Of a DNA stretch of 64,000 nt, positions 1 to 8,872 are shown in pieces. This DNA is from Tolumonas osonensis (GTDB taxonomy: Bacteria; Pseudomonadota; Gammaproteobacteria; Enterobacterales; Aeromonadaceae): positions 1-64,000 of the forward strand of contig NZ_JACHGR010000008.1 of the NCBI RefSeq assembly GCF_014202415.1, read 5' to 3'. The number at the start of each line of letters is the position of its first letter. The first letter of the stretch is position 1. The position numbers and the translations under genes were made by a program. A model generated the notes under the pieces. That model ran no database searches. It saw only the letters and a list, made by a program, of their open reading frames with translations, and was not told where the DNA came from.

Positions 1-49
1 TGACGTAACTCGCTGATTCCTCAGTTCGTTGCGGCGTCTGCCGTGTCAG

Positions 50-86
50 TGAGGGCGCATTATAGGGAGCAAAGTTTTTTAGGCAA
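50..86 (-). promoter_or_regulatory. rRNA operon P1-type promoter firing leftwards
   Basis: Read on the minus strand there is a -35 TTGCCT (86-81), a 16-nt spacer, a perfect -10 TATAAT (64-59) and a GC-rich discriminator GCGCCCTC. The predicted start is an A at 50, followed by CTGACACGGC. The stretch CTCCCTATAATGCGCC plus CTGACACGG closely matches the E. coli rrn P1 core as I remember it. A-rich sequence upstream (87-125) fits an UP element. The 16S gene would lie beyond the left edge. In E. coli murI also lies just upstream of rrnB and in the same direction as it, as here. Confidence 0.85.
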
Positions 87-94
87 GCGCTTTT

Positions 95-110
95 TGTGAT
101 TTTTTTCACA
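95..110. promoter_or_regulatory. Perfect CRP-type palindrome upstream of the rRNA promoter
   Basis: TGTGA (95-99), six T residues, then TCACA (106-110) gives the full CRP core half-sites at correct spacing. It is centred about 52 bp upstream of the inferred rRNA start, inside the region where an UP element would sit. Whether CRP binds is not known; the all-T spacer could also be an AT-rich UP element that matches by chance. Confidence 0.45.
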
Positions 111-150
111 TTTCTTTTTACCAACAAGATGTACGCATCTACCCACAAAC

Positions 151-159
151 TTATCCACA
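151..159 (+). promoter_or_regulatory. DnaA-box consensus 9-mer
   Basis: TTATCCACA is an exact match to the strong DnaA box. A degenerate neighbour, CTACCCACA, precedes it by 12 bp at 139-147. It lies about 100 bp upstream of the rRNA start. There is no box cluster or AT-rich unwinding element here, so this is not an origin by itself. Confidence 0.4.
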
Positions 160-336
160 AAAATAGGGTTCACCGCTGTTTTTATTCTTCTTTTATTGCA
201 TTACACCGATGGTAATTACCAGAAAATGTTAACTGGCTAGCGTTAAAGCAGCGTCTGCATGGCGGGGATTGTCATAAGCATCTACCATGGGGGATGACAT
301 CATCTCTATAACAACAATTTTAGTGAGTGCTATTCA
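160..336. other. Leader region of the RRM gene, no clear signal
   Basis: This completes the 336-base gene-free left end. I see no strong sigma-70 promoter or stem-loop here. The RRM gene must be transcribed from this stretch, and its ribosome binding site (around 322-330, GTGAGTG) is weak. Confidence 0.3.
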
Positions 337-909
337 ATGAACATTCCACCACGTTATATATATTGTGTACTGGTTACTGCTGTACTGGCAGTGGCCGGTT
401 ATTTTATTTCTTCGGCTATTGCGATTGGTATTCTGATTGGCGGCCTGATTTCTCCTTTATTTGCTCTTTGCGGCAATGCGCCTCAACACTCTGTTTCGCC
501 TGTATCGACTCCAACACCCGTGGCTTTTGCCAAATCATCCTCTGCCGCATCTGCAGCGGCTGCAATCTCCGAGCCTGATGAATCAGTTGTTATCAGCCGG
601 GCAGAGTATGCAGGTGAGGTGAAAACAATTTATGTTGGCAACCTCCCCTACCGGGCTAATGAAGCTGCAATCCGGAAATTGTTTTCTGAACACGGCCTGG
701 TGCTTTCTGTTCGTCTGGTGAAGGATCGGGATACGGGTAAACGCCGTGGTTATGGCTTTGTCGAAATGCCGGCAGCAGCAGCCGATGCGGCTATCGCTGC
801 ATTAAATGAGGCTGAATACCTGCAACGTACATTGAAAGTACGCGAAGCAAACGAGAAAAAAGAGGCTCTGAAACCGGAAGACGAAAGCGCGAATTCAGCA
901 GAGCTCTAA
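337..909 (+). CDS. Membrane-anchored RRM-domain RNA-binding protein
   Basis: This 190-residue protein has a hydrophobic N-terminus (about residues 8-45, one or two membrane segments). A flexible Ala/Ser/Pro-rich linker follows (about 50-80), then a single RNA recognition motif (about 96-171). RNP2 is IYVGNL (98-103) and RNP1 is RRGYGFVEM (136-144), both with the aromatic residues that stack on RNA. The tail is charged. The family resembles bacterial and cyanobacterial single-RRM proteins, but here the domain appears tethered to the inner membrane facing the cytoplasm. It sits between murI and an rRNA promoter and is transcribed against both. Its stop overlaps the last codons of murI. RNA target and role are unknown. 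RRM confidence is high; membrane topology is inferred. Confidence 0.85.
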   Translation: MNIPPRYIYCVLVTAVLAVAGYFISSAIAIGILIGGLISPLFALCGNAPQHSVSPVSTPTPVAFAKSSSAASAAAAISEPDESVVISRAEYAGEVKTIYVGNLPYRANEAAIRKLFSEHGLVLSVRLVKDRDTGKRRGYGFVEMPAAAADAAIAALNEAEYLQRTLKVREANEKKEALKPEDESANSAEL

Positions 910-1683
910 GATTTGTAAAGATTGAAAGCCGTATTCGGTAAGGATGCGGCTTTTTTTATTGGCGTCCTGATCCAGCACCGTACAGAATGCCTTGCCCGCC
1001 GGATAGGTAACACTTTGGGCATCCTTACCTTTCAACAGCGTCGCTACGCGTTTAGCAATGGCAGCTCCAGAGTCCACCAGTTGTACGCCGGGCATCAACC
1101 GGTAAATTTCTTCTTTTAACAGCGGAAAATGAGTACATCCGAGCACCAGAGTATCAGGTGGTGTGGGATGAACCAGCAATGGCTGTAATGCCAGATGAAT
1201 GGCTTGTTCATCCACCTCATATCCCGCCATTTTTCTTTCAGCCTGAACCACCAGCTCGGTTACTCCCAGCTTTAGTACCTGACAATGAGTCGCAAACTGG
1301 GCAATCAACTGAGAAGTATACGGACGTTGCACAGTACCCGGAGTCGCCAATAAACCAATACTGCCGTTTCTGGTTAGTGCTGCTGCAGGTTTGATGGCCG
1401 GGACCACACCCACGACAGGGATAGAAAGCTGTTCACGCAATGCGGGTAACGCAATCGTACTGGCGGTATTGCAGGCAATCACCACCAGATCGATTTGCCG
1501 TTCTGAGACCAGATGTCCAATCAGCAAACAACACCGTGCAGTAATGATGTGCTCCGGCTGCTCACCATAAGGAAAGAAGGCATTATCAAAGAGATAATCA
1601 TAGCGATGACCGGGCAGAGCACTGCGGACTTCCTGGTATACAGACAGCCCCCCCATACCTGAATCAAAAAACAGTATGTTCAC
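895..1683 (-). CDS. murI: Glutamate racemase
   Basis: Interconverts L- and D-glutamate to supply D-Glu for peptidoglycan. The two catalytic cysteines are present as ACNTAS (Cys71) and GCTHFPLL (Cys183), and the N-terminal substrate motif is DSGMGG. Length of about 262 residues is normal for the family. A GTG at 1683 is preferred because AGGTGAG sits just ahead of it; an in-frame GTG at 1695 would add four residues but lacks a ribosome site. The 3' end overlaps the convergent RRM gene by 15 bp and contains that gene's terminator. The rRNA promoter downstream in the same direction recalls the E. coli murI-rrnB order. Confidence 0.95.
   Translation of the reverse strand: MNILFFDSGMGGLSVYQEVRSALPGHRYDYLFDNAFFPYGEQPEHIITARCCLLIGHLVSERQIDLVVIACNTASTIALPALREQLSIPVVGVVPAIKPAAALTRNGSIGLLATPGTVQRPYTSQLIAQFATHCQVLKLGVTELVVQAERKMAGYEVDEQAIHLALQPLLVHPTPPDTLVLGCTHFPLLKEEIYRLMPGVQLVDSGAAIAKRVATLLKGKDAQSVTYPAGKAFCTVLDQDANKKSRILTEYGFQSLQILELC
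927..957 (+). terminator. Rho-independent terminator of the RRM gene, inside murI
   Basis: The stem AGCCGTAT (927-934) pairs with ATGCGGCT (44-51 of the same hundred) with one G-U pair and a 9-nt loop. It runs directly into a T7 tract (951-957). It is oriented for the rightward RRM gene and lies wholly inside the 3' coding end of the opposing murI. Confidence 0.8.
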
Positions 1684-1753
1684 ATTGATTCTCACCTGAT
1701 AACGACGCGTGGATCATACTCCCTTCCATTGCAGACGTCATCGGGATAAAACG

Positions 1754-2737
1754 TTAACAGTTATAGTTGATTACTGCCTTTGGCTGTTCTAATAACTGGG
1801 CCTGTTCGGTCAGCATGCGGAATTGGTTTTGCCAGTAATCATGCTGATTAAACCAGGGGAAAGCCTGCGGAAAGGCAGGATCCTGCCAGCGCCGGTGCAG
1901 CCAGACCAGGTAGTTCAGCATGCGCAGGGTCCGTAATGGCTCAATAAAACCCAACTGCCGTTCATCGAACTCACAGTAAGTCTCGTAACCATCCAGAATC
2001 GTATAAAGCTGCTGCCGCTGTTCATTTTCATCACCGGACAGCAGCATCCAGATATCCTGCATGGCTGGCCCCATGACGCAATCATCCAGATCCAGGATTA
2101 CTGGTTCATCTCGCCAGAGAATATTGCCGGCATGACAGTCGCCATGCAAAGCCAGCTGCGAGGCTGAAAAAAGCGCATGCGTCTGTAATTGCTGCTGCAG
2201 TTGTGCCAGCAGGGCATCCCAGGGTAATGCCGATGTTCCCCATGGCTGATGTTGCAACAGATAATTGATCGGGGTAGTAACGCGATTAATCGCATTAAAT
2301 TCAGGACGGTGCTGCAGCGTATAATTAGAAGCGCGGGCATGCCAGCGTCCCAGCGCCTGTCCTACCATCTCCAGTTGAGCCATATTATCCAGCTCCAGCC
2401 CCCGCCCGGGACGGTACGGCCAAACCGCATAATAAAAGCCATCAACCTGATGTAACGCGTACCCGTTCTGTACCACAGGCGCGATAACCGGCACATCATG
2501 CGCCAGCAAAAACTGTGTCAGTTCGTGCTCTTCCTGCAACTGCTGCAAATTCCAGCGCTGCGAGCGGTAGAACTTCACAACATATCGCTGACGATCTTCC
2601 GCCTGAAACAGATAAACCCGGTTTTCATAGCTATTGAGCGGCGTCAGACCGGATTCGGGATATAAATTCAGGGCCGCCAGAGCCGATACAATCAACTCCG
2701 GGGTTAAGAACTGGAACTGAAATGATGCGTCTTGCAT
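1754..2737 (-). CDS. srkA: Stress response kinase A (YihE/RdoA)
   Basis: A 327-residue aminoglycoside-phosphotransferase-fold Ser/Thr kinase, close to the usual 328. The catalytic loop is LHGDCHAGNILW and the metal-binding element LDLDD follows, as in the APH/choline kinase family. In E. coli SrkA counteracts MazF-linked death under stress. The ATG at 2737 was chosen over a longer reading to 2800, because the longer form would run into yihD. The preferred start lies 7 bases after the yihD stop, with AAGG overlapping that stop. yihD-srkA is a conserved pair; in E. coli dsbA follows, but here dsbA is 52 kb away. Confidence 0.92.
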   Translation of the reverse strand: MQDASFQFQFLTPELIVSALAALNLYPESGLTPLNSYENRVYLFQAEDRQRYVVKFYRSQRWNLQQLQEEHELTQFLLAHDVPVIAPVVQNGYALHQVDGFYYAVWPYRPGRGLELDNMAQLEMVGQALGRWHARASNYTLQHRPEFNAINRVTTPINYLLQHQPWGTSALPWDALLAQLQQQLQTHALFSASQLALHGDCHAGNILWRDEPVILDLDDCVMGPAMQDIWMLLSGDENEQRQQLYTILDGYETYCEFDERQLGFIEPLRTLRMLNYLVWLHRRWQDPAFPQAFPWFNQHDYWQNQFRMLTEQAQLLEQPKAVINYNC

Positions 2738-2744
2738 GTAAACC

Positions 2745-3011
2745 TTATTTGATGATGCCGCGGGCGCGCAGAATCGCCTCTTTGAAATCAGGAACTGCAT
2801 CCTTCGCCAAGCCCGGGATCATTTCCGCTTCGCCACGGCTGCGCATTTTCAGTTGATAAATCAGGGTATCATCACTGATAGCATGCAAAGGCTCAGTGAA
2901 TCCGGCCTCTGAGGCAACTTTCTGCAGGAATTGCAGCAGGCTCATATCCTGATCCTTCAGCCATTCATCCTGCAATAATTCCAGCAGTTCTTCGATACGG
3001 TGACATTGCAT
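2745..3011 (-). CDS. yihD: YihD family protein (DUF1040)
   Basis: An 88-residue soluble protein matching E. coli YihD in length and pattern (start MQCHRIEELLELL, end RARGIIK). Function is unknown. It sits directly upstream of srkA and the two probably share a transcript. Confidence 0.9.
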   Translation of the reverse strand: MQCHRIEELLELLQDEWLKDQDMSLLQFLQKVASEAGFTEPLHAISDDTLIYQLKMRSRGEAEMIPGLAKDAVPDFKEAILRARGIIK

Positions 3012-3061
3012 GGTACTTCTCCTGATGCAGAAAAATAGTATTTACAAGCTATGTTTGTAGC

Positions 3062-4093
3062 TTACCAACAACTCACCGTCCGGTATAGCTGCCGGTAACA
3101 ACGACGCTGACAACCCAATCCGCGCGACCACCAGGCAAACAACCATTGCAGGCCATGATTAAATCGTCCGGTTACCCGGCACCACACAATAACCCGGCGG
3201 ACATCGTTACGGCTGATTTTGACATTATCGCCATTCAGATAATCTTCCGAATTCTGGATTTTCTGCAAAGTCAGTACCGCCATGCCAAGTGCCCAGAGAC
3301 AGAATTGACGCAGCCCCTGCTCTTCTGCCGGTAAGGCCAGTGTGTAATCCAGCGCATCACGCAGATGGCCTGTGGCAATGGCGACCAACTCTTTTCTGCT
3401 GCGGATGAGCGTTTGTTTATCTGCAGGCGGCCAGTGAATGCCATTTTGGGTGAGTGTTTGCGGCCACCAGCAGACGCCTCGGCGGGCATCGTCCCAGACA
3501 TCTTTCAATATATTGGTCAGCTGTAAACCAAGTCCAAAGGAGACAGATAACGCACGTAACTCTTCTTTATTTGCCGACAGGGAAGGACGATAAGCAATAA
3601 ATAATGCTGTCAGCATTTCGCCGACCACCCCGGCAACCGCATAACAGTAATGGTCCAGTGCCATTTGATCGGCCAGTCCTTGCGGTGAGGCCTGATGCTG
3701 ATAGCGGGCCATACCCTGGCTCATGATCACGATAGCCCGCTGCAGGATCTGACGAACTTCATCAGGGAATTGCTGATAGTGCCGGATTACACTGGCTGTC
3801 TGACGGATGAGTTCTTGTTCCGCTGACGAGGTGCCGTCAGAAAGACGTGGGGATAGCTGTTCGTACAGAGCACTCGCAGGCTCCTCGCCGGAAAGGATAT
3901 CGAGAAAAAGCTGAATAAATACCGCTTTCTCTTCACAGGCTAGTACCGGTTCATCTTCGATCGTATCGGCGATCCGGCATAACAAATAGGCATTGCCAAC
4001 CCAGTCCGCCAGCGGAGCAGGCAGTTGTGGAATGGTCAGTGCAAAGGTACGGGAAACTTTAGCCAGTAATTCGGCTTGTAGGAGTTCGGTCAT
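3062..4093 (-). CDS. Squalene/phytoene synthase family protein
   Basis: A 343-residue all-helical trans-prenyltransferase. The two Asp-rich Mg-diphosphate motifs are visible: DTIEDE (43-48), and a second motif with D198, D201 and D202 within LTNILKDVWDDARRG. Family members condense two farnesyl or geranylgeranyl diphosphates head-to-head to presqualene, squalene or phytoene. The style of the first motif resembles squalene synthases more than CrtB, but I cannot fix the product. No desaturase, cyclase or hopanoid gene is nearby; the neighbours are yihD and ubiD. The ribosome site before the ATG is weak. Confidence 0.85.
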   Translation of the reverse strand: MTELLQAELLAKVSRTFALTIPQLPAPLADWVGNAYLLCRIADTIEDEPVLACEEKAVFIQLFLDILSGEEPASALYEQLSPRLSDGTSSAEQELIRQTASVIRHYQQFPDEVRQILQRAIVIMSQGMARYQHQASPQGLADQMALDHYCYAVAGVVGEMLTALFIAYRPSLSANKEELRALSVSFGLGLQLTNILKDVWDDARRGVCWWPQTLTQNGIHWPPADKQTLIRSRKELVAIATGHLRDALDYTLALPAEEQGLRQFCLWALGMAVLTLQKIQNSEDYLNGDNVKISRNDVRRVIVWCRVTGRFNHGLQWLFAWWSRGLGCQRRCYRQLYRTVSCW

Positions 4094-4214
4094 CGGATCG
4101 ATTCTGAATATTTGCCGGCAGACGAAAGTTTATCACTGATTGGCGTCGTCCGCAGCAAGCCAAATCGATGAACTCTTCGTATAATCAAAACAGTTTTATT
4201 GACCGGTAACCCCT

Positions 4215-5684
4215 ATGAAATACCGAGACTTACGTGATTTTATCGACTTGCTGGAACAACGCGGCCAGCTAAAGCGTATCCGTCAGGAAATCGATCCTTA
4301 TCTGGAAATGACGGAAATTGCCGATCGGACTCTGCGTGCCCAGGGCCCGGCATTGCTGTTTGAAAATCCGAAAGGCTCTCGCCATCCTGTACTGGCGAAC
4401 CTGTTTGGTACACCGCAACGGGTAGCCTGGGGAATGGGGCAGGACGATGTCAGCGCCTTGCGTGATGTCGGTGAATGGATGGCGATGCTGAAAGAGCCGG
4501 AGCCGCCGAAAGGATTGCGCGATCTGTTTGATAAACTGCCGCTGTTCAAGCAGATCCTGAATATGCCGGTGAAACGGCTGAGCAAAGCGCCCTGTCAGGA
4601 AATTATCCTGACGGGTGATGACGTGGACCTGAGTCAGCTGCCGATTCAGCATTGCTGGCCGGGCGATGTGGCGCCGTTAGTCACCTGGGGTCTGACCATC
4701 ACCAAAGGTCCGTATAAAAACCGGCAAAATCTTGGCATCTACCGCCAGCAATTGCTGGCGAAGAATAAGCTGATCATGCGCTGGCTGGATCACCGTGGTG
4801 GCGCTATCGATTTTCGTGAGTGGCAGGAAGCTCATCCCGGTGAGCCATTCCCGGTCGTTGTCGCGATTGGCGCAGATCCGGCCACCATTCTGGGCGCGGT
4901 GACGCCGGTGCCGGATACCTTGTCGGAATATGCGTTTGCCGGCTTGTTACGTCAGAGCCGGACTGAAGTCGTCAAGGCACTGAGCTGTGACCTCGATGTG
5001 CCGGCCAGTGCAGAAATCGTACTGGAGGGCTATCTGATGCCTGGCGAAACAGCGCCGGAAGGCCCGTACGGTGATCACACGGGTTATTACAATGAAGTCG
5101 AGGATTTCTCCGTCTTTACCATTACCCATATGACCATGCGTAAAGATGCCATCTACCACAGCACCTATACCGGCCGTCCGCCGGATGAACCGGCCATGCT
5201 GGGTGTGGCGCTGAACGAAGTGTTTGTACCGCTGCTGCGTAAACAATTCCCGGAGATTGTCGATTTTTATCTGCCACCGGAAGGCTGTTCTTACCGGCTG
5301 GCGGTGGTCACGATTAAAAAGCGTTATCCCGGCCATGCCAAGCGGGTCATGATGGGGGTATGGAGCTTCCTGCGCCAGTTTATGTATACCAAGTTTGTGA
5401 TCGTTTGTGATGAAGATGTTAACGCGCGCGACTGGAATGACGTAATATGGGCCATCACTACACGCATGGATCCGGCCAGAGATACTACGCTTATAGAGCA
5501 TACACCGATTGATTATCTGGACTTTGCCTCACCCGTTGCGGGTTTGGGTTCTAAGATGGGTCTGGATGCAACCAATAAATGGCCGGGTGAAACACAGCGC
5601 GAATGGGGTACTCCCATTCATATGGATGAGGCGGTAAAACGCCGTGTTGATGAACTCTGGGATTCGCTGGGCATTCTCGACTGA
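4215..5684 (+). CDS. ubiD: 3-octaprenyl-4-hydroxybenzoate decarboxylase
   Basis: A 489-residue prenylated-FMN-dependent decarboxylase of ubiquinone synthesis. The N-terminus [20 protein letters not shown] and the overall length match E. coli UbiD (497). The [10 protein letters not shown] block near residue 285 carries the conserved active-site region. It is followed after 41 bp by fre, as in E. coli, and the two are probably co-transcribed. It needs UbiX-made cofactor; ubiX is not in the window. Confidence 0.96.
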   Translation: MKYRDLRDFIDLLEQRGQLKRIRQEIDPYLEMTEIADRTLRAQGPALLFENPKGSRHPVLANLFGTPQRVAWGMGQDDVSALRDVGEWMAMLKEPEPPKGLRDLFDKLPLFKQILNMPVKRLSKAPCQEIILTGDDVDLSQLPIQHCWPGDVAPLVTWGLTITKGPYKNRQNLGIYRQQLLAKNKLIMRWLDHRGGAIDFREWQEAHPGEPFPVVVAIGADPATILGAVTPVPDTLSEYAFAGLLRQSRTEVVKALSCDLDVPASAEIVLEGYLMPGETAPEGPYGDHTGYYNEVEDFSVFTITHMTMRKDAIYHSTYTGRPPDEPAMLGVALNEVFVPLLRKQFPEIVDFYLPPEGCSYRLAVVTIKKRYPGHAKRVMMGVWSFLRQFMYTKFVIVCDEDVNARDWNDVIWAITTRMDPARDTTLIEHTPIDYLDFASPVAGLGSKMGLDATNKWPGETQREWGTPIHMDEAVKRRVDELWDSLGILD

Positions 5685-5725
5685 ATACCTGCCTATCCGC
5701 AAGAACCGTTATAACGAGGAATGTT

Positions 5726-6424
5726 ATGCCACGCACTGTCTGTCATCTGGAAACCCTGCATGAATGCGCGGAACATATCTGGCATGTCCGTCTGATCCCG
5801 GAACAGCAGATTGCCTATAAACCGGGGCAATATCTGCAGGTAATCATGGGCGAGAAAGATAAACGTTCATTTTCAATTGCCAGCTCGCCGACCCGGGGCA
5901 ATGTACTGGAACTGCAGATCGGCGCCACCCCGGGCAACCCGTATCCGGGAGAAGTGCTGGAAGCATTACGTACCAACGGCCAGATAGAGATAGAAATGCC
6001 GTTAGGAAACGCTTATCTGCGTGAACACAGTGAGCGGCCGATCCTGCTGATTGCCGGCGGCACAGGTTATAGTTATGCCCGTTCTATTCTGCAGTATCTG
6101 GTTGATCACCAAATGCCGCGCCGTACTTATCTGTATTGGGGCGTACGGAAAGCCGATCAACTGTACGAAGGTGAAGAAGTTTTAAACTGGGCCAGTGAGT
6201 TTAAAGACCTGACTTTTGTGCCGGTGGTGCAGTTCCCGGATGATGACTGGCTCGGTCGCAGCGGCTTTGTGCATGAAGCGGTGCTGAGTGATTTTCACTC
6301 GTTCGGCCAGTTTGATATTTATGTAGCCGGGCGCTTTGAAATGGCAGCAGTAGTTCGTGAGGCGTTACGTCATCGTGGCGTGGAAGATGCGCAGCTCTTC
6401 GGAGATGCATTTAATTTCATCTGA
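5726..6424 (+). CDS. fre: NAD(P)H-flavin reductase
   Basis: A 232-residue ferredoxin-reductase-like enzyme (E. coli Fre 233) that reduces free FMN, FAD or riboflavin with NAD(P)H. The flavin-binding motif RSFSIASSP and the nucleotide-binding AGGTGYSYARSIL are clear. There is no iron-sulfur domain. AACGAGGAATGTT provides the ribosome site. The ubiD-fre order is conserved in enterobacteria; reduced flavin could serve the prenyl-FMN pathway, which is an inference. Confidence 0.95.
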   Translation: MPRTVCHLETLHECAEHIWHVRLIPEQQIAYKPGQYLQVIMGEKDKRSFSIASSPTRGNVLELQIGATPGNPYPGEVLEALRTNGQIEIEMPLGNAYLREHSERPILLIAGGTGYSYARSILQYLVDHQMPRRTYLYWGVRKADQLYEGEEVLNWASEFKDLTFVPVVQFPDDDWLGRSGFVHEAVLSDFHSFGQFDIYVAGRFEMAAVVREALRHRGVEDAQLFGDAFNFI

Positions 6425-6431
6425 TACAGAA

Positions 6432-6457
6432 ACGGCACCGGATATATCAGGTGCCGT
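6432..6457. terminator. Hairpin between convergent fre and ubiK
   Basis: ACGGCACC (6432-6439) and GGTGCCGT (6450-6457) form a perfect 8-bp stem with a 10-nt loop. No real T tract follows on either strand, so termination efficiency is uncertain. Confidence 0.5.
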
Positions 6458-6486
6458 CTGCTCATTCCTGCACTAACGGCTGCTGA

Positions 6487-6741
6487 TTAGTCACGTTCAG
6501 CCAGTTGCTTTTCCAGTTGCTGCAGTTTTTCTTCCAGCGCCTGCAGCTTTTCGCGGGTGCGCAACAAAACCTTGGTCTGGACATCAAATTCTTCGCGGCT
6601 GACCAGATCCAGCTTCATCAGTTGTGCCTGAATCACCTGCTTAACTTTTTTATCGACCTCTTCACCGACACTTTTCAGTCCCGGTGGCAGTGCGGCCTGA
6701 ATAGTGCGCGCCATCTCTTCAATTTTGTTCGGATTAATCAT
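6487..6741 (-). CDS. ubiK: Ubiquinone biosynthesis accessory factor UbiK (YqiC)
   Basis: An 84-residue protein with a C-terminal coiled coil ([20 protein letters not shown]). This is typical of the membrane-fusogenic BMFP/YqiC family, renamed UbiK, which assists ubiquinone synthesis together with UbiJ. The ATG at 6741 is chosen because GAGGAG lies 6 bases upstream of it; a reading from 6759 would swallow that ribosome site. It lies close to ubiD-fre but on the opposite strand. Confidence 0.9.
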   Translation of the reverse strand: MINPNKIEEMARTIQAALPPGLKSVGEEVDKKVKQVIQAQLMKLDLVSREEFDVQTKVLLRTREKLQALEEKLQQLEKQLAERD

Positions 6742-6795
6742 GCTGTTCTCCTCATACACTGCGCGATTTTGCCGCAGGATGCGGTAACTTACCAG

Positions 6796-8646
6796 CTACA
6801 GGTCGGCATGTTCACGGATACATTCCAGAAATGCTTCGCCAAACCGTTCCAGCTTGCGATACCCGACGCCGTTGATCATCAACATCTCTGCATCGGTGGT
6901 TGGTTTGAACTGTGCCAGCTCCAGCAAGGTGGCGTCGTTAAACACCACATACGGCGGGATGCCCTCTTCTTCGGCCAGTTGCTTCCGCAGTTTACGCAAT
7001 TCCCGGAACAAAGCGGCATCTTCGCCCTGCGCCAGTTCCAACTCGCGACGACGCAGCTTCTTCGCCGAAAGCAATTCGGTCCGCGGCACCGCCAGCTCGA
7101 GGGGCTGTTCTCCCCGTAAAACGGGGCGTGCCGCTTCGGTCAGTTGCAGTACCAGATGCCGGGTAATGTTCTGTACCAGTAATCCCTTATGGATCAGCTG
7201 GCGCAGCACCGACAACCAGTATTCATGTGATTGATCCTTGCCGAGACCATAGGTCGACAGCTTGTCGTGTCCGAGTTCGCGGATACGCTGACTTTGGGCA
7301 CCGCGTAATACCTCGATCACATGTCCCATGCCGAAGCGCTGGCCGACCCGGTACACACAGGACAAGGCTTTCTGCGCATCTTCGGTGCCGTCATAGGTTT
7401 TCGGCGGATCAAGACAGATATCGCAGTTACCACAAGGCTTGGCGTGATATTCGCCGAAATAATTCAGCAACACCTGACGCCGGCAGGTCTGCGCCTCAGC
7501 AAAGGCCGACATCAGATTGAGCTTGAAGATCTCAACCTGGCGCTGTTCCGCGTTTTCGTTGTTTTCCAGCAGCCCGCGCACCCGTTCAATGTCCGCCGGA
7601 TCAAACAGCAGTAAGGCTTCGGCCGGCAAGCCATCCCGCCCAGCACGGCCGGTTTCCTGATAGTAGGATTCGATATTTTTCGGGATATCGTAGTGCACCA
7701 CAAAGCGCACATTGGGTTTATCGATTCCCATACCAAAGGCCACGGTCGCCACCACAATATCCAGATCATCGCGGATGAAGGCGTCCTGTACGCGGGCGCG
7801 TTCCTCGGTGGGTAATCCGGCGTGATAGCAGGCGGCGCGATAGTTCCGCACTTTCAGCAGGTCCGCGACCTCTTCGGTACGTTTACGGCTGGTGCAATAA
7901 ACAATGCCGCACTGCCCGGCCTGTTTTTGCACGTAATGTAATAACTGCTCGGAAGGCTTAAATTTTTCTACCAAGGTATAGCGGATGTTCGGACGGTCAA
8001 AACTCGCCAGATGAAAAAAAGGATCAGACAGTCCCAGCCGGTTGAGAATGTCCTGCCTGGTCGCATCGTCTGCGGTAGCCGTCAGTGCGGCGATGGGAAC
8101 ATGCGGGAACAGCTGTTTCAGCTTGCCCAGTTCGGCATATTCCGGACGGAAATCGTGTCCCCATTGCGAAATACAATGCGCCTCATCAATCGCGATCAGC
8201 GACAGCGGGATATCTTGTAGGCGGGCAAGAAAATCCGGTAACAGAATGCGCTCCGGCGCGATATACAGCAGCTTCAGATCACCACGCCAGAGCTGGTTGT
8301 ATACCTCCGGCAGTTCATCCCGCGACAGGCCGGAATGCAGACCGGCCGCAGCAACACCGTTGGCGCGCAATGCATCCACCTGATCCTTGATCAGCGCAAT
8401 CAGCGGTGACACCACGATCGCCAGACCAGGGCGCACTAGTGCCGGCACCTGATAACACAGCGATTTACCGCCACCAGTCGGCATGATCGCCAGCACATCG
8501 CGTCCGGCGACCAACTGTGCAATAACGGTGTCCTGCCCCGGGCGGAATGACTGATAACCAAATACCTCCCGCAGCACGTCTAACGGCTGAGGATACGGAT
8601 GTGACTGCACGGAAAAGACTTCCTGCATGGCGGACTCTGAAATCAT
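6796..8646 (-). CDS. recQ: ATP-dependent DNA helicase RecQ
   Basis: A 616-residue 3'-5' helicase of the RecF pathway (E. coli 609). In order: Walker [17 protein letters not shown] with the aromatic loop ([16 protein letters not shown]), and the helicase C lobe with [12 protein letters not shown]. Then come the RQC zinc cysteines (C-R-R...C-G-N-C-D-I-C), winged helix and a C-terminal HRDC domain ending near [12 protein letters not shown]. All functional elements are present. An internal ATG seven codons in is an alternative start; neither has a strong ribosome site. Confidence 0.97.
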   Translation of the reverse strand: MISESAMQEVFSVQSHPYPQPLDVLREVFGYQSFRPGQDTVIAQLVAGRDVLAIMPTGGGKSLCYQVPALVRPGLAIVVSPLIALIKDQVDALRANGVAAAGLHSGLSRDELPEVYNQLWRGDLKLLYIAPERILLPDFLARLQDIPLSLIAIDEAHCISQWGHDFRPEYAELGKLKQLFPHVPIAALTATADDATRQDILNRLGLSDPFFHLASFDRPNIRYTLVEKFKPSEQLLHYVQKQAGQCGIVYCTSRKRTEEVADLLKVRNYRAACYHAGLPTEERARVQDAFIRDDLDIVVATVAFGMGIDKPNVRFVVHYDIPKNIESYYQETGRAGRDGLPAEALLLFDPADIERVRGLLENNENAEQRQVEIFKLNLMSAFAEAQTCRRQVLLNYFGEYHAKPCGNCDICLDPPKTYDGTEDAQKALSCVYRVGQRFGMGHVIEVLRGAQSQRIRELGHDKLSTYGLGKDQSHEYWLSVLRQLIHKGLLVQNITRHLVLQLTEAARPVLRGEQPLELAVPRTELLSAKKLRRRELELAQGEDAALFRELRKLRKQLAEEEGIPPYVVFNDATLLELAQFKPTTDAEMLMINGVGYRKLERFGEAFLECIREHADL

Positions 8647-8797
8647 GGTGACATTCTAATTAACAACCGCGCCCGGCGATACATCCGTGTAAACAGAATG
8701 AATAATCAGACAGTTATTCTGCATATAATTTTTGAGCCCAGGCTGCTCATTTTTTATTCAAATTTGTAACTATACGTAAAGATTTTATTTCATATAG

Positions 8798-8815
8798 AAT
8801 TGACATGAGTCAATT
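8798..8815. repeat. Inverted repeat upstream of the AbiTii-like gene
   Basis: AATTGAC and GTCAATT flank ATGA, a perfect 7+4+7 inverted repeat 58 bp before the start codon. It could be an operator or a promoter-associated site. There is no evidence for a binding protein. Confidence 0.4.
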
Positions 8816-8872
8816 TCTTGCCCGGCATTGATTGCAACCTCGTTCCATACTATGAGCAGGGAGGAGTGACCT

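Noticed and set aside
139-159. Chromosomal origin near the left edge
   Set aside because: One exact DnaA box only, no cluster, no AT-rich 13-mers, and the context is an rRNA promoter.
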